Source: Bacillus marinisedimentorum
GTDB lineage: Bacteria; Bacillota; Bacilli; Bacillales; Bacillaceae_O
Length of the DNA stretch: 51,438 nucleotides
Direction of reading: 5' to 3'
Assembly (NCBI RefSeq): GCF_001644195.2
Contig: NZ_LWBL02000065.1
Coordinates: 1 to 51,438, forward strand
The notes below the pieces were generated by a model. The model was given only the letters and a program-made list of their open reading frames with translations. It was not told the origin of the DNA and did not search any database. Both the position numbers and the translations under genes were made by a program. Each line of letters opens with the position of its first letter. Within the stretch, counting starts at the first letter, position 1. Of the stretch, positions 43,969 to 51,427 are shown piece after piece.

Positions 43969-43997
43969 TTGACCGGTCAGAATAATTTTACTATACT
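43969..43997 (+). promoter_or_regulatory. Promoter and TetR operator of the oxidoreductase gene
   Basis: TTGACC (43969-43974) and TATACT (43992-43997) with a 17-nt spacer form a good sigma-A promoter. The palindrome TGACCGGTCA (43970-43979) overlaps the -35 element, an ideal place for a repressor. Confidence 0.75.
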
Positions 43998-44028
43998 GAG
44001 GGTGGATTTTCAATTTAGGAGGGAAAAC

Positions 44029-45024
44029 ATGAACACTGAATTCAAAGCCTTTGTCGTTAACAAAACAGAAACGGATTTCACTGCTGATTTTCAAAAACTT
44101 ACACTGGATGAACTTCCTGAAGGAGACGTAACCATTCACGTGTCCTACTCAAGCGTCAACTATAAGGATGGACTTGCAAGTATACCGAATGGAAAAATTG
44201 TCCGCTCCTACCCTTTCATCCCGGGAATTGACCTGGCGGGAACAGTTGTCGATTCAAAAGATGACCGTTACAAAGAAGGCGATGAAGTTATCGTCACCAG
44301 CTATGAACTCGGCGTCTCCCATTATGGCGGTTACAGTGAATACGCAAGAGTTCCGGCTGAGTGGGTCGTGCCGCTTCCGGAAGGGCTCTCCCTGCAAGAG
44401 GCAATGGCAATCGGAACGGCCGGTTTTACAGCTGCTCTTTCCGTCCACCGGCTTGAACAAAACGGCCTGAAGCCTGAAGACGGACCTGTCCTTGTTACCG
44501 GTGCAACCGGAGGTGTCGGCAGCATGGCTGTTGCGATGCTCGCCAAACGCGGATATACAGTAGAAGCCAGCACCGGCAAAGAGGAAGCACATCAATTCCT
44601 CAAAAAAATAGGCGCTGCAGAAGTGATCAGCCGTGAAGAGGTCCTTCCGGAAAAAATGCGCCCGCTCGACAAACAGCGCTGGGCAGCAGCAGTCGATCCC
44701 GTCGGCGGGAAAACGCTGGCAGCCATTACGAGCAAGCTGAATTACAACGGTGCTGTAGCCGTCAGCGGACTGACCGGCGGCGGAGACGTACCTGCAGCCG
44801 TCTTCCCTTTCATTCTCCGTGCGGTCGATATTCTCGGCATCGATTCCGTGAACTACCCTGCCGGACCTCGAAAGGAACTATGGCAGCGGCTCGCAACCGA
44901 CTTGAAGCCTGACAACCTTGCTGATATGGAGCGGGTCATTTCCTTTGAAGAGCTGCCGGACAGCCTTTCTTCCATCTTAAAAGGTGAAATGACAGGCCGG
45001 ACCGTTGTGAAGATTTCTGAATAG
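44029..45024 (+). CDS. YhdH/YhfP-type NADPH oxidoreductase (acryloyl-CoA reductase family)
   Basis: A 331-residue medium-chain reductase without zinc ligands. The GroES-like part (about 1-130) has VSYSSVNYKDGLA and PGIDLAGTV, and the Rossmann part has VLVTGATGGVGSMAVAMLAKRGY. This is the AcuI/YhdH/YhfP subgroup, whose characterised members reduce acryloyl-CoA or quinones with NADPH. The ATG at 44029 is 6 nt after AGGAGG. It is controlled by the promoter/operator described just upstream and probably by the divergent TetR protein. Confidence 0.88.
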   Translation: MNTEFKAFVVNKTETDFTADFQKLTLDELPEGDVTIHVSYSSVNYKDGLASIPNGKIVRSYPFIPGIDLAGTVVDSKDDRYKEGDEVIVTSYELGVSHYGGYSEYARVPAEWVVPLPEGLSLQEAMAIGTAGFTAALSVHRLEQNGLKPEDGPVLVTGATGGVGSMAVAMLAKRGYTVEASTGKEEAHQFLKKIGAAEVISREEVLPEKMRPLDKQRWAAAVDPVGGKTLAAITSKLNYNGAVAVSGLTGGGDVPAAVFPFILRAVDILGIDSVNYPAGPRKELWQRLATDLKPDNLADMERVISFEELPDSLSSILKGEMTGRTVVKISE

Positions 45025-45039
45025 ACATTTATGCATAGA

Positions 45040-45083
45040 GACTCCTGAAGATTGGGCAAACAATTGGTTCAGGAGTCTTTTTT
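45040..45083 (+). terminator. Terminator of the oxidoreductase gene
   Basis: GACTCCTGAA and TTCAGGAGTC form a 10-bp stem, followed by TTTTTTC. Confidence 0.88.
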
Positions 45084-45089
45084 CTTGTG

Positions 45090-45141
45090 GCGGTGCCTGG
45101 CCCCCGATAGTTTATAGCACCGGGACCCAGGCACCGTTTAC
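45090..45141. repeat. GGTGCCTGG hairpin repeat
   Basis: CGGTGCCTGG and CCAGGCACCG arms flank a ~30-nt centre containing GCACCGGGACC. Such GGTGCC-rich palindromes are scattered in many Bacillus genomes as intergenic repeats. It lies between a terminator and the GNAT gene. Confidence 0.6.
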
Positions 45142-45173
45142 AACTAAAGTAAGATCAGAAGGAGGTTGCTGGG

Positions 45174-45845
45174 GTGTACGAAAAAAATTTATATGTATTT
45201 AATGATGAAAAACCTGTCCATGCCGTCATCCGCAATTATCAGGAGAAAGATTTTCCCGGCCTCATAAACATCCAGAAAGAGTGTTTCCCGCCGCCTTTTC
45301 CGGCAGAATTGCTCTGGAATGAAGAACAGTTGAAAAATCACATCACCCTTTTTCCCGAGGGTGCCCTTTGTATCGAAGTTGAGGGTGAGCTTGCAGGTTC
45401 TATGACAGGGTTGATTGTGGACTATCATCCGCATGGTCAGGATCACACGTGGGAAGAAATCACGGATGACGGCTACATAAGGAACCATAACCCGGATGGA
45501 AACACCCTTTACGTAGTCGACATCGGAGTGCGGCCTGCCTACAGGAAAATGCAGCTGGGAAAGTGGTTGATGCTATCTATGTATGATGTGGTCATCCACA
45601 AAAATCTTACCCGGCTCCTTGGCGGGGGACGCATGCCCGGATACCACAAGAGATCAAATGTGTTAACACCGAAACAATATCTTGAAGCGGTTGTTTCCGG
45701 AAAGGAAAAGGATCCTGTCCTTACCTTTTTACTTCGGTGCGGCAGAACACCTGTCAAAGTGGCGGAACAATACCTGGAAGATGAGGAATCTCTTCATTAT
45801 GCGGCACTTATGGAATGGAAAAACCCTTTTAAAGCAACTGAATAA
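45174..45845 (+). CDS. GNAT-family N-acetyltransferase
   Basis: A 223-residue acyltransferase of the GNAT fold. The acetyl-CoA loop is in DIGVRPAYRKMQLGKWLM (about 120-135), preceded by IEVEGELAGSMTGLIV. The C-terminal part (YHKRSNVLTPKQYLEAV) is an addition typical of a Bacillus-specific branch. Translation starts at GTG 45174, 8 nt after GGAGG. The substrate is unknown. Confidence 0.85.
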   Translation: MYEKNLYVFNDEKPVHAVIRNYQEKDFPGLINIQKECFPPPFPAELLWNEEQLKNHITLFPEGALCIEVEGELAGSMTGLIVDYHPHGQDHTWEEITDDGYIRNHNPDGNTLYVVDIGVRPAYRKMQLGKWLMLSMYDVVIHKNLTRLLGGGRMPGYHKRSNVLTPKQYLEAVVSGKEKDPVLTFLLRCGRTPVKVAEQYLEDEESLHYAALMEWKNPFKATE

Positions 45846-45856
45846 TATCAGTTTTC

Positions 45857-45908
45857 AATACTCCTGTTCATGTGATTTTTCGCATTGATAGGAGTATTTA
45901 TTTTTTTA
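45857..45908 (+). terminator. Terminator of the GNAT gene
   Basis: AATACTCCT and AGGAGTATT arms around a 24-nt loop, followed by TATTTTTTT. Confidence 0.82.
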
Positions 45909-46140
45909 AAATAACTAAATTATAGAAGGCATCTCCAAAACGCCGCCTTATTTTCCTTATATATAAGCATTTAAGCTGTTTTATTGATATCCATAGTGCA
46001 AATTAAAATAACTTTTCAGTCACAATGTTGTAATAAAATCCTCATACATCCTACACAGTTTGGGATTAGACTGTAAACGAAGCATTACCAATATTAACTT
46101 AGTATCCATAGTAAAAAGGGAAAAGGAGGCTTATCACATT
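45909..46140 (+). other. Upstream region of cydAB
   Basis: This AT-rich 230-bp region should hold the cyd promoter and any redox control sites. A Rex-like element (TTGTGA...TCACAA) is not clearly present; a partial TCACAATGTTGT at about 46019 is the best I can see. Confidence 0.4.
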
Positions 46141-47490
46141 ATGAGTGAAGTGCTCATTTTAAGCCGCATTCAGTTTGCCGTGACAGTATTCTACCATTTT
46201 TTATTTGTCCCGCTTACGATCGGCCTGGTCATTCTGCTGGCTGTGATGGAAACGAAATTTGCCCGGACACGCGATCCGTTATATCGCAGAATGGCAGATT
46301 TCTGGGGAAAACTGTTTGTTATCAACTTCGTGCTTGGAATTGTCACCGGCATTACAATGGAATTCCAGTTTGGGACAAACTGGTCCGAATATTCCAAGTA
46401 TATGGGTGACATCTTCGGATCACCGCTTGCGATCGAAGCGCTCGTTGCTTTCTTCCTTGAATCTACATTCATCGGCATCTATATTTTCGGCAAAGATAAA
46501 ATCTCACCGAAAATGCGTGCGTTTTCCATCTGGATGGTTGCCATCGGAACGAACATTTCTGCAATCTGGATCATTACCGCAAACGGATTCATGCAGAACC
46601 CTGTCGGCTATGTACTGAACAATGGCCGTGCGGAACTGGCCAGTTTCACAGAGCTCGTTTCAAATCCATACGCCTGGTACATGTTCTTTCATACCATATT
46701 TGCCAGCTATATCGTAGGCTCCTTTTTCGTAATGGCCATCAGTGCCTACCATCTTCTGCGAAAAAATGAAGTGGAATTTTTCAAACGTTCTTTCCGGATG
46801 GCACTTGTCATGGCAGTGATTGCCGCGACAGTGACTCCTATTATCGGCCACCAGCACGGCGTATTCACCGCTACAAAACAGCCGGCAAAGGCCGCTGCGA
46901 TGGAAGCAGTCTGGGATACGGGCCAAGGGCTTCCTTTCAGCCTTATCCAAATTCCTGATGCAGAAAACGAGAAAAACTTTGAAGCCTTATCCATTCCTAA
47001 TTTGGGAAGTTTCTTCTACACGAATTCCTTTAACGGGGAAGTGACCGGACTGAAGGAGATCCCGGCTGACGAACGGCCGAATGTCCCTCTTGTCTTTTAC
47101 AGCTTCAGGGCGATGGGTGCCCTCGGAATCTTTTTCCTTGCCATGGCGTGGTACGGTGTTTACCTGTATCGGAAAAATAAATTGGTTGATTCCCGCAAGT
47201 ATTTGAAGACGATGCTTTATTCCATCCTGCTGCCTTACCTGGCGATCAATCTCGGATGGATGGTGGCAGAAGCGGGACGCCAGCCCTGGGCGGTATACGG
47301 GTTGATGAAAACAGCCGAAGCCGTTTCGCCAATCTCAGTCGGGCAGGTAATCTTTTCGCTGGCAGGACTGGTCATATTCTACACCATCCTGATTATTGCG
47401 GACGTTTACCTCATTACCAAGTTTGCGCGCAAAGGTCCGGAGCTGCCGGCAAAGACTGGATTGAAAGGGGATGTCGAACATGTCTCATGA
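46141..47490 (+). CDS. cydA: Cytochrome bd ubiquinol/menaquinol oxidase subunit I
   Basis: CydA carries the quinol site and the haems of the bd oxidase, which reduces O2 to water under low oxygen. The 449 residues contain about nine membrane helices. The haem b595 ligand region is FYHFLFVPLTIG (His19), an axial His lies in MFFHTIFASY, and the conserved GRQPW is near residue 380. The Q-loop is short, typical of Firmicutes. ATG at 46141 follows GGAGG at 11 nt. It overlaps cydB by 11 nt. Confidence 0.95.
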   Translation: MSEVLILSRIQFAVTVFYHFLFVPLTIGLVILLAVMETKFARTRDPLYRRMADFWGKLFVINFVLGIVTGITMEFQFGTNWSEYSKYMGDIFGSPLAIEALVAFFLESTFIGIYIFGKDKISPKMRAFSIWMVAIGTNISAIWIITANGFMQNPVGYVLNNGRAELASFTELVSNPYAWYMFFHTIFASYIVGSFFVMAISAYHLLRKNEVEFFKRSFRMALVMAVIAATVTPIIGHQHGVFTATKQPAKAAAMEAVWDTGQGLPFSLIQIPDAENEKNFEALSIPNLGSFFYTNSFNGEVTGLKEIPADERPNVPLVFYSFRAMGALGIFFLAMAWYGVYLYRKNKLVDSRKYLKTMLYSILLPYLAINLGWMVAEAGRQPWAVYGLMKTAEAVSPISVGQVIFSLAGLVIFYTILIIADVYLITKFARKGPELPAKTGLKGDVEHVS

Positions 47491-48508
47491 TACACTCGCG
47501 ATTATCTGGTTCGGTTTGTGGGGCCTAATCTGGACAATCTATTTTATTCTTGATGCTTATTCGCTCGGCACCGGCATGCTATTCCCATTTTTGACAAAAA
47601 ACCGGCAGGAGCGGAATCAGCTCCAGGAAGCGATCGGACCGTTTTGGGGCGGAAATGAAGTATGGCTGATCACCGCCGGCGGAGCCACATTCGCGGCTTT
47701 TCCCGCAATTTACGCGGATATGTTCAGCTTCCTTTATACACCGCTCATGCTCATTTTGTTTGCCCTGTTCTTTCGGGCAACCGGTTTGGAATTCATGCAC
47801 AAAGATGACAATCCGCTGTGGCAATCGTTCTGGAAATGGGCTTTTTTCGGGGGAAGTGTTGCCATCGCCCTCTTGTTCGGCGTTGCCTTTGCCAACCTGT
47901 TTGACGGCCTGAAAATTACAGCTGAAGGCTATGAAGGCACACTGCTGTCCCTTCTTCACCCGTACGGCCTTCTCGGCGGACTGCTTTTCGTAAGCTTGTT
48001 CCTGCTTTCCGGATCGCTATGGACAGCAATTAAAACCGAAGGAAGCACTGCTGAAAAAGCACTCCATATCGGACATAGAGTGTGGTTTGCCGCAGCAGCC
48101 ATCACGGCGATATTCATGGTTGCAACAAACAACCGCACACCGCTGTTTGAAAACTTCGCGAATTACCCGGTTCTCTGGGTGCTGCCTGCACTGGTCCTTG
48201 TTTCTGTCCTGCTGATAAAGCCGTTCATGAATAAAGGTAAGGTCGGGCTTGCCTTTACATTTACATCACTGACGATTTTTTCAATTATGGCTACCGGCTT
48301 TTCCGGCATGTTCCCGAACATGCTGCCGTCCAAAGTGGATAATGCCTACAGCATCACCTTGTATGATGCAGCCGGGAGCGCACTGAACCTGCAAATCATG
48401 CTTGTTGTCGCATTAATCTTTGTACCGATTGTTATCGCCTATCAGTTGTGGAGCTATACGATCTTCAAACAGAAGATTACAAAAGAGTCGGCTAAGGGCT
48501 ATCAATAA
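47480..48508 (+). CDS. cydB: Cytochrome bd oxidase subunit II
   Basis: CydB stabilises the haem-bearing CydA. The 342-residue protein has about eight membrane helices, with an N-terminal IIWFGLWGLIWTIYFILDAYSLGTGML and the conserved GPFWGGNEVWLITAGGATFAAFP. The ATG at 47480 lies inside the end of cydA, 10 nt after GGGG; another ATG at 47471 is too close to the ribosome site. No cydCD genes are adjacent. Confidence 0.95.
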   Translation: MSHDTLAIIWFGLWGLIWTIYFILDAYSLGTGMLFPFLTKNRQERNQLQEAIGPFWGGNEVWLITAGGATFAAFPAIYADMFSFLYTPLMLILFALFFRATGLEFMHKDDNPLWQSFWKWAFFGGSVAIALLFGVAFANLFDGLKITAEGYEGTLLSLLHPYGLLGGLLFVSLFLLSGSLWTAIKTEGSTAEKALHIGHRVWFAAAAITAIFMVATNNRTPLFENFANYPVLWVLPALVLVSVLLIKPFMNKGKVGLAFTFTSLTIFSIMATGFSGMFPNMLPSKVDNAYSITLYDAAGSALNLQIMLVVALIFVPIVIAYQLWSYTIFKQKITKESAKGYQ

Positions 48509-48518
48509 AGGTAAACAC

Positions 48519-48550
48519 AAAGCACCTCCTTGATCGGGAGGTGCTTTGTT
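48519..48550 (+). terminator. Terminator of cydAB
   Basis: AAAGCACCTCC and GGGAGGTGCTTT form a long stem around TTGATC, followed by a short T-rich GTTCATTT. Confidence 0.85.
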
Positions 48551-48677
48551 CATTTCAGGGTATCCATTGCTGCACTTTTACAGGATGCCATTTCATTTTG
48601 GATATGTTAAAGAAGATTGTTGATTTTACACATTGTTGGGACGGCTTTTTAAGGAGAAGTCATTCGCTTTCCTACCT
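48551..48677. other. Spacer after cydB
   Basis: No gene or recognised signal. Confidence 0.4.
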
Positions 48678-48775
48678 CTAGTCGGGCCGGGTGCATTTAG
48701 AGGGACGATTTCCCGTGAATCACCCCTCTAATCGGGCCAGCGCGCTTCTACAGCGACGATTTCTCGTGAAAGGGG
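48678..48775. repeat. Two-copy 50-bp repeat
   Basis: Copies begin near 48678 and 48728 (period 50). The shared frame is CTCTA(G/A)TCGGGCC, then about 15 variable nt, then G(G/C)GACGATTTC(C/T)CGTGAA. It resembles the ~51-bp period of the other intergenic hairpin arrays but not their sequence. Confidence 0.6.
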
Positions 48776-48936
48776 AACGGTTCGCAATTGCGCTTTTAGT
48801 AAGATCATGTCTGGCTTTTGTATTGGGTATTAAAAACCTCGTTAGACAGAGCCTTCTTTTTATAGTGAATTGCGACGGGAAACCGCTAAACCCGTATGTA
48901 CGATTAATCTTTTTATCCTGGGGTACAAAAAGCCAT

Positions 48937-48969
48937 GGAAAAAGACCAGCCATTGAATGACTGGTCTTT
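48937..48969 (-). terminator. Terminator of the tRNA operon
   Basis: AAAGACCAG and CTGGTCTTT arms, with further pairing TCATT/AATGG inside, followed by TTTTTCC on the minus strand. It lies 7 bp after the last tRNA. Confidence 0.9.
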
Positions 48970-48975
48970 ATCAGA

Positions 48976-49047
48976 TGACCCCTAGGGGATTCGAACCCCT
49001 GTTACCGCCGTGAAAGGGCGGTGTCTTAACCACTTGACCAAGGGGCC
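48976..49047 (-). tRNA. tRNA-Glu(TTC)
   Basis: The cloverleaf has acceptor GGCCCCT/AGGGGTC and anticodon loop CTTTCAC (TTC). CCA is not encoded. It is the last tRNA of the operon. Confidence 0.96.
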
Positions 49048-49051
49048 GTAA

Positions 49052-49126
49052 TGGCTCCACAGGCAGGATTCGAACCTGCGACAGCTCGGTTAACAGCCGA
49101 GGGCTCTACCACTGAGCTACTGTGGA
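49052..49126 (-). tRNA. tRNA-Asn(GTT)
   Basis: Acceptor TCCACAG/CTGTGGA, anticodon loop CTGTTAA (GTT), CCA encoded. Its first ~15 nt are duplicated 133 bp upstream in the spacer. Confidence 0.96.
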
Positions 49127-49167
49127 ATAATTGTCTTTCTTCCTTACCTGATTTGGCTAACAACTAC

Positions 49168-49243
49168 TGCTTCTTCCTCTGCAAGTTAAATCAAAGAAGT
49201 GAATGCGTCGAAGCAACTCGCAGCCAATTCACAGATGCTCGTC
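49168..49243 (-). repeat. tRNA-spacer structured element, copy 1 (Asn spacer)
   Basis: Outer arms TGCTTC (49168) and GAAGCA (49210-49215) enclose CCTCT/AGAAG; then comes AACTCGCAGCC and GATGCTCGTC. The conserved AATGCGTCGA core is present. The outer stem differs from the other copies by a compensatory C-G to T-A change. Confidence 0.75.
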
Positions 49244-49245
49244 AT

Positions 49246-49263
49246 TGAGCTACTGTGGAATAA
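49246..49263 (-). repeat. Truncated duplicate of tRNA-Asn 5' end
   Basis: TGAGCTACTGTGGAATAA repeats 49113-49130 exactly (18 bp). It contains the first ~15 nt of tRNA-Asn plus upstream flank, placed on the far side of the structured element. Confidence 0.85.
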
Positions 49264-49318
49264 GTCATTTTTTATTATAGCCAGATTCCGCAAAAATCAA
49301 CATGGAAAATAATTCTTA

Positions 49319-49392
49319 CGCGCCCTAGAGGACTCGAACCTCTAACCTACGGCTTAGAAGGCCGTTGCTCTATCCGGTTGAGCTAAGGGCGC
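49319..49392 (-). tRNA. tRNA-Arg(TCT)
   Basis: Acceptor GCGCCCT/AGGGCGC, anticodon loop CTTCTAA (TCT). CCA is not encoded. Confidence 0.96.
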
Positions 49393-49420
49393 ATGAGTTT
49401 TTAAGCCCAAAACATAAAAA

Positions 49421-49494
49421 TGGAGCGGGTGATGGGAATCGAACCCACGACATCAGCTTGGAAGGCTGAGGTTTTACCACTAAACTACACCCGC
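49421..49494 (-). tRNA. tRNA-Gly(TCC)
   Basis: Acceptor GCGGGTG/CACCCGC, anticodon loop CTTCCAA (TCC), CCA encoded. Its 5' half and flank are duplicated at 49721-49773. Confidence 0.96.
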
Positions 49495-49537
49495 ATTAAA
49501 ATTGGTTCATTATTTTATTTTTAGTCTCCGGTTGTCA

Positions 49538-49586
49538 TGCCTCTTCCTCTGATAGCTTATTCAAAGAGGATTAATGCGTCGAGGCA
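49538..49586 (-). repeat. tRNA-spacer structured element, copy 2 (Gly spacer)
   Basis: TGCCTC and GAGGCA outer arms with a perfect inner CCTCT/AGAGG stem and the core TTAATGCGTCGA. A second copy follows 103 bp later. The part after AACTCG differs from the other copies. Confidence 0.78.
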
Positions 49587-49640
49587 ACTCGTGCGTTCGC
49601 AATTGACTTCTTGCAAAACTTTATTTCCTTTACGAGCCTG

Positions 49641-49720
49641 TGCCTCTTCCTCTGATAGCCTACTCAGGGGGATTGATACGTCGAGGCAACTCGCAGCATA
49701 TTCAAAGAAGTGATGCTCGT
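49641..49720 (-). repeat. tRNA-spacer structured element, copy 3 (Gly spacer)
   Basis: TGCCTC/GAGGCA outer arms, inner CCTCT pairing with AGGGG (one T-G), then AACTCGCAGCAT and ATGCTCGT forming a second hairpin. It ends exactly where the duplicated tRNA-Gly fragment begins. Confidence 0.78.
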
Positions 49721-49773
49721 GGCTGAGGTTTTACCACTAAACTACACCAGCACTAAAATTGGTTCATTATTTT
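49721..49773 (-). repeat. Truncated duplicate of tRNA-Gly 5' half
   Basis: A 53-bp copy of 49464-49516 with two differences, one of which breaks the acceptor stem. It includes the first ~31 nt of tRNA-Gly (acceptor strand, D arm, anticodon arm strand) and upstream flank. It cannot form a tRNA. Confidence 0.9.
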
Positions 49774-49779
49774 GAAAGC

Positions 49780-49853
<74 letters not shown>

Positions 49854-49877
49854 AGGATGGAAAAGGTAAAGAAAAAG

Positions 49878-49951
49878 GGCGATAGATGGGAATCGAACCC
49901 ACGAATGCCGGAGCCACAATCCGGTGCGTTAACCACTTCGCCACTACCGCC
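49878..49951 (-). tRNA. tRNA-His(GTG)
   Basis: Anticodon loop TTGTGGC (GTG) on a CCGGA/TCCGG stem; the 8-bp acceptor with extra G-1 paired to C73 is typical of tRNA-His. Confidence 0.95.
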
Positions 49952-49962
49952 GCAATCAAAAA

Positions 49963-50036
49963 TGGCAGGGGCAGTAGGAATCGAACCCACACTGGAGGTT
50001 TTGGAGACCTCTGTTCTACCGTTAAACTATGCCCCT
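49963..50036 (-). tRNA. tRNA-Trp(CCA)
   Basis: Acceptor AGGGGCA/TGCCCCT, anticodon loop CTCCAAA (CCA), discriminator G, 3' CCA encoded. Confidence 0.96.
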
Positions 50037-50039
50037 AAA

Positions 50040-50124
50040 TGGTGGAGGAGGGCGGATTCGAACCACCGAACCCTGAGGGAACAGATTTACAGTCTGCCGC
50101 GTTTAGCCACTTCGCTACTCCTCC
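50040..50124 (-). tRNA. tRNA-Tyr(GTA)
   Basis: Acceptor GGAGGAG/CTCCTCC, anticodon loop CTGTAAA (GTA), long variable arm, CCA encoded (85 nt). Confidence 0.96.
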
Positions 50125-50215
50125 ATGTAATTTAAAAAAGGTTAGATCAATTTTCTAACCCGGCAATATATAATTATTCAAAAACCCACTTACTGTGAAT
50201 CGATTTAAAAACAAA

Positions 50216-50291
<76 letters not shown>

Positions 50292-50298
50292 ACGCATA

Positions 50299-50391
50299 TG
50301 GCGGAGGAAGAGGGATTCGAACCCCCGCGGGCCGCAAAGCCCCTGTCGGTTTTCAAGACCGATCCCTTCAGCCAGACTTAGGTATTCCTCC
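50299..50391 (-). tRNA. tRNA-Ser(TGA)
   Basis: Anticodon loop CTTGAAA (TGA), long variable arm (93 nt), acceptor GGAGGAA/TTCCTCC, CCA encoded. The anticodon is TGA, reading UCA; it is not tRNA-Sec. Confidence 0.96.
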
Positions 50392-50400
50392 GTATGTAAA

Positions 50401-50477
50401 TGGTAGCGGCGGAGGGGATCGAACCCCCGACCTCACGGGTATGAACCGTACGCTCTAGCCAGCTGAGCTACACCGCC
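50401..50477 (-). tRNA. tRNA-Met(CAT), elongator
   Basis: Anticodon loop TTCATAC (CAT). The body matches my memory of the B. subtilis elongator tRNA-Met, and the first pair is G-T rather than the mismatch of initiator tRNA. CCA is encoded. Confidence 0.92.
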
Positions 50478-50492
50478 ATCATGTTATAAAAG

Positions 50493-50565
50493 TGGAGCCT
50501 AGCGGGATCGAACCGCTGACCTCCTGCGTGCAAAGCAGGCGCTCTCCCAGCTGAGCTAAGGCCCC
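50493..50565 (-). tRNA. tRNA-Ala(TGC)
   Basis: Acceptor GGGGCCT/AGGCTCC with a G-T pair, anticodon loop TTTGCAC (TGC). CCA is not encoded. Confidence 0.96.
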
Positions 50566-50570
50566 ACGTA

Positions 50571-50647
<77 letters not shown>

Positions 50648-50655
50648 ATGAATAA

Positions 50656-50730
50656 TGGAGCGGAAGACGGGATTCGAACCCGCGACCCCCACCTTGGCAA
50701 GGTGGTGTTCTACCACTGAACTACTTCCGC
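50656..50730 (-). tRNA. tRNA-Gly(GCC)
   Basis: Acceptor GCGGAAG/CTTCCGC, anticodon loop TTGCCAA (GCC), CCA encoded. Confidence 0.96.
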
Positions 50731-50736
50731 AATATA

Positions 50737-50820
50737 TGGTGCGGGTGGAGGGACTTGAACCCCCACGCCAAAGGCGCTAGATCCTAAGTCTAGTGCGTCT
50801 GCCAATTCCGCCACACCCGC
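50737..50820 (-). tRNA. tRNA-Leu(TAG)
   Basis: Acceptor GCGGGTG/CACCCGC, anticodon loop CTTAGGA (TAG), long variable arm, CCA encoded (84 nt). Confidence 0.96.
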
Positions 50821-50836
50821 TAATAAACCGATTCGA

Positions 50837-50912
<76 letters not shown>

Positions 50913-50926
50913 ATGATTATACTTAC

Positions 50927-51003
50927 TGGCGGTCCGGACGGGACTCGAACCCGCGACCTCCTGCGTGACAGGCAGGCATTCTAACCAACTGAACTACCGG
51001 ACC
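50927..51003 (-). tRNA. tRNA-Asp(GTC)
   Basis: Acceptor GGTCCGG/CCGGACC, anticodon loop CTGTCAC (GTC), CCA encoded. Confidence 0.96.
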
Positions 51004-51066
51004 ATAATCAGTTATGTGAAGAAAAACGCAAAAAAAATAAACTGTGTCATTTAAACAGCTTTAATT

Positions 51067-51143
<77 letters not shown>

Positions 51144-51199
51144 ACGTTACAAATCATAACATCGGATATTATCCTGAATGCTATTTGGTTAAAAACTAC

Positions 51200-51283
51200 T
51201 GTCTCTTCCTCTTCCAGCTTAGTCGAGGATGATTAATGCGTCGAGAAAACTCGAAGCGTATTCTTTGAAGTAACGCTCGTTGT
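51200..51283 (-). repeat. tRNA-spacer structured element, copy 4 (fMet spacer)
   Basis: TGTCTC and GAGAAA outer arms (five of six pairs, with a compensatory T-A), inner CCTC/GAGG, the core TTAATGCGTCGA, then a second hairpin AGCGT/ACGCT ending in CTCGT. The duplicated tRNA-fMet 5' fragment follows. Confidence 0.78.
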
Positions 51284-51347
51284 TCCACCCCGCGACGTTA
51301 CAAATCATAACATTGGATATTATCCTGAATGCTATTTGGTTAAAAAC
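51284..51347 (-). repeat. Truncated duplicate of tRNA-fMet 5' end and flank
   Basis: A 64-bp copy of 51133-51196 with one difference. It holds the first ~11 nt of tRNA-fMet followed by its upstream spacer. Confidence 0.9.
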
Positions 51348-51351
51348 ACAA

Positions 51352-51427
51352 TGGTGGAGGATGACAGGATCGAACTGCCGACCCCCTGCTTGTAAGGCAG
51401 GTGCTCTCCCAGCTGAGCTAATCCTCC
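51352..51427 (-). tRNA. tRNA-Val(TAC)
   Basis: Acceptor GGAGGAT/ATCCTCC, anticodon loop CTTACAA (TAC), CCA encoded. It is the most upstream tRNA in the window; the operon may start beyond the edge. Confidence 0.96.

Noticed and set aside
45950-46060. Rex operator upstream of cydA
   Set aside because: Only a partial TCACAATGTTGT is visible, not a convincing TTGTGA-N6-TCACAA palindrome.
49127-49318. Additional intact tRNA genes in the odd spacers
   Set aside because: Only 5' fragments of 11-31 nt of tRNA-Asn, tRNA-Gly and tRNA-fMet are present; no T-arm or 3' acceptor strand follows.
50299-50391. tRNA-Ser(TGA) as a tRNA-Sec
   Set aside because: Its anticodon is TGA (reads UCA), not TCA, and its acceptor stem has the normal length.
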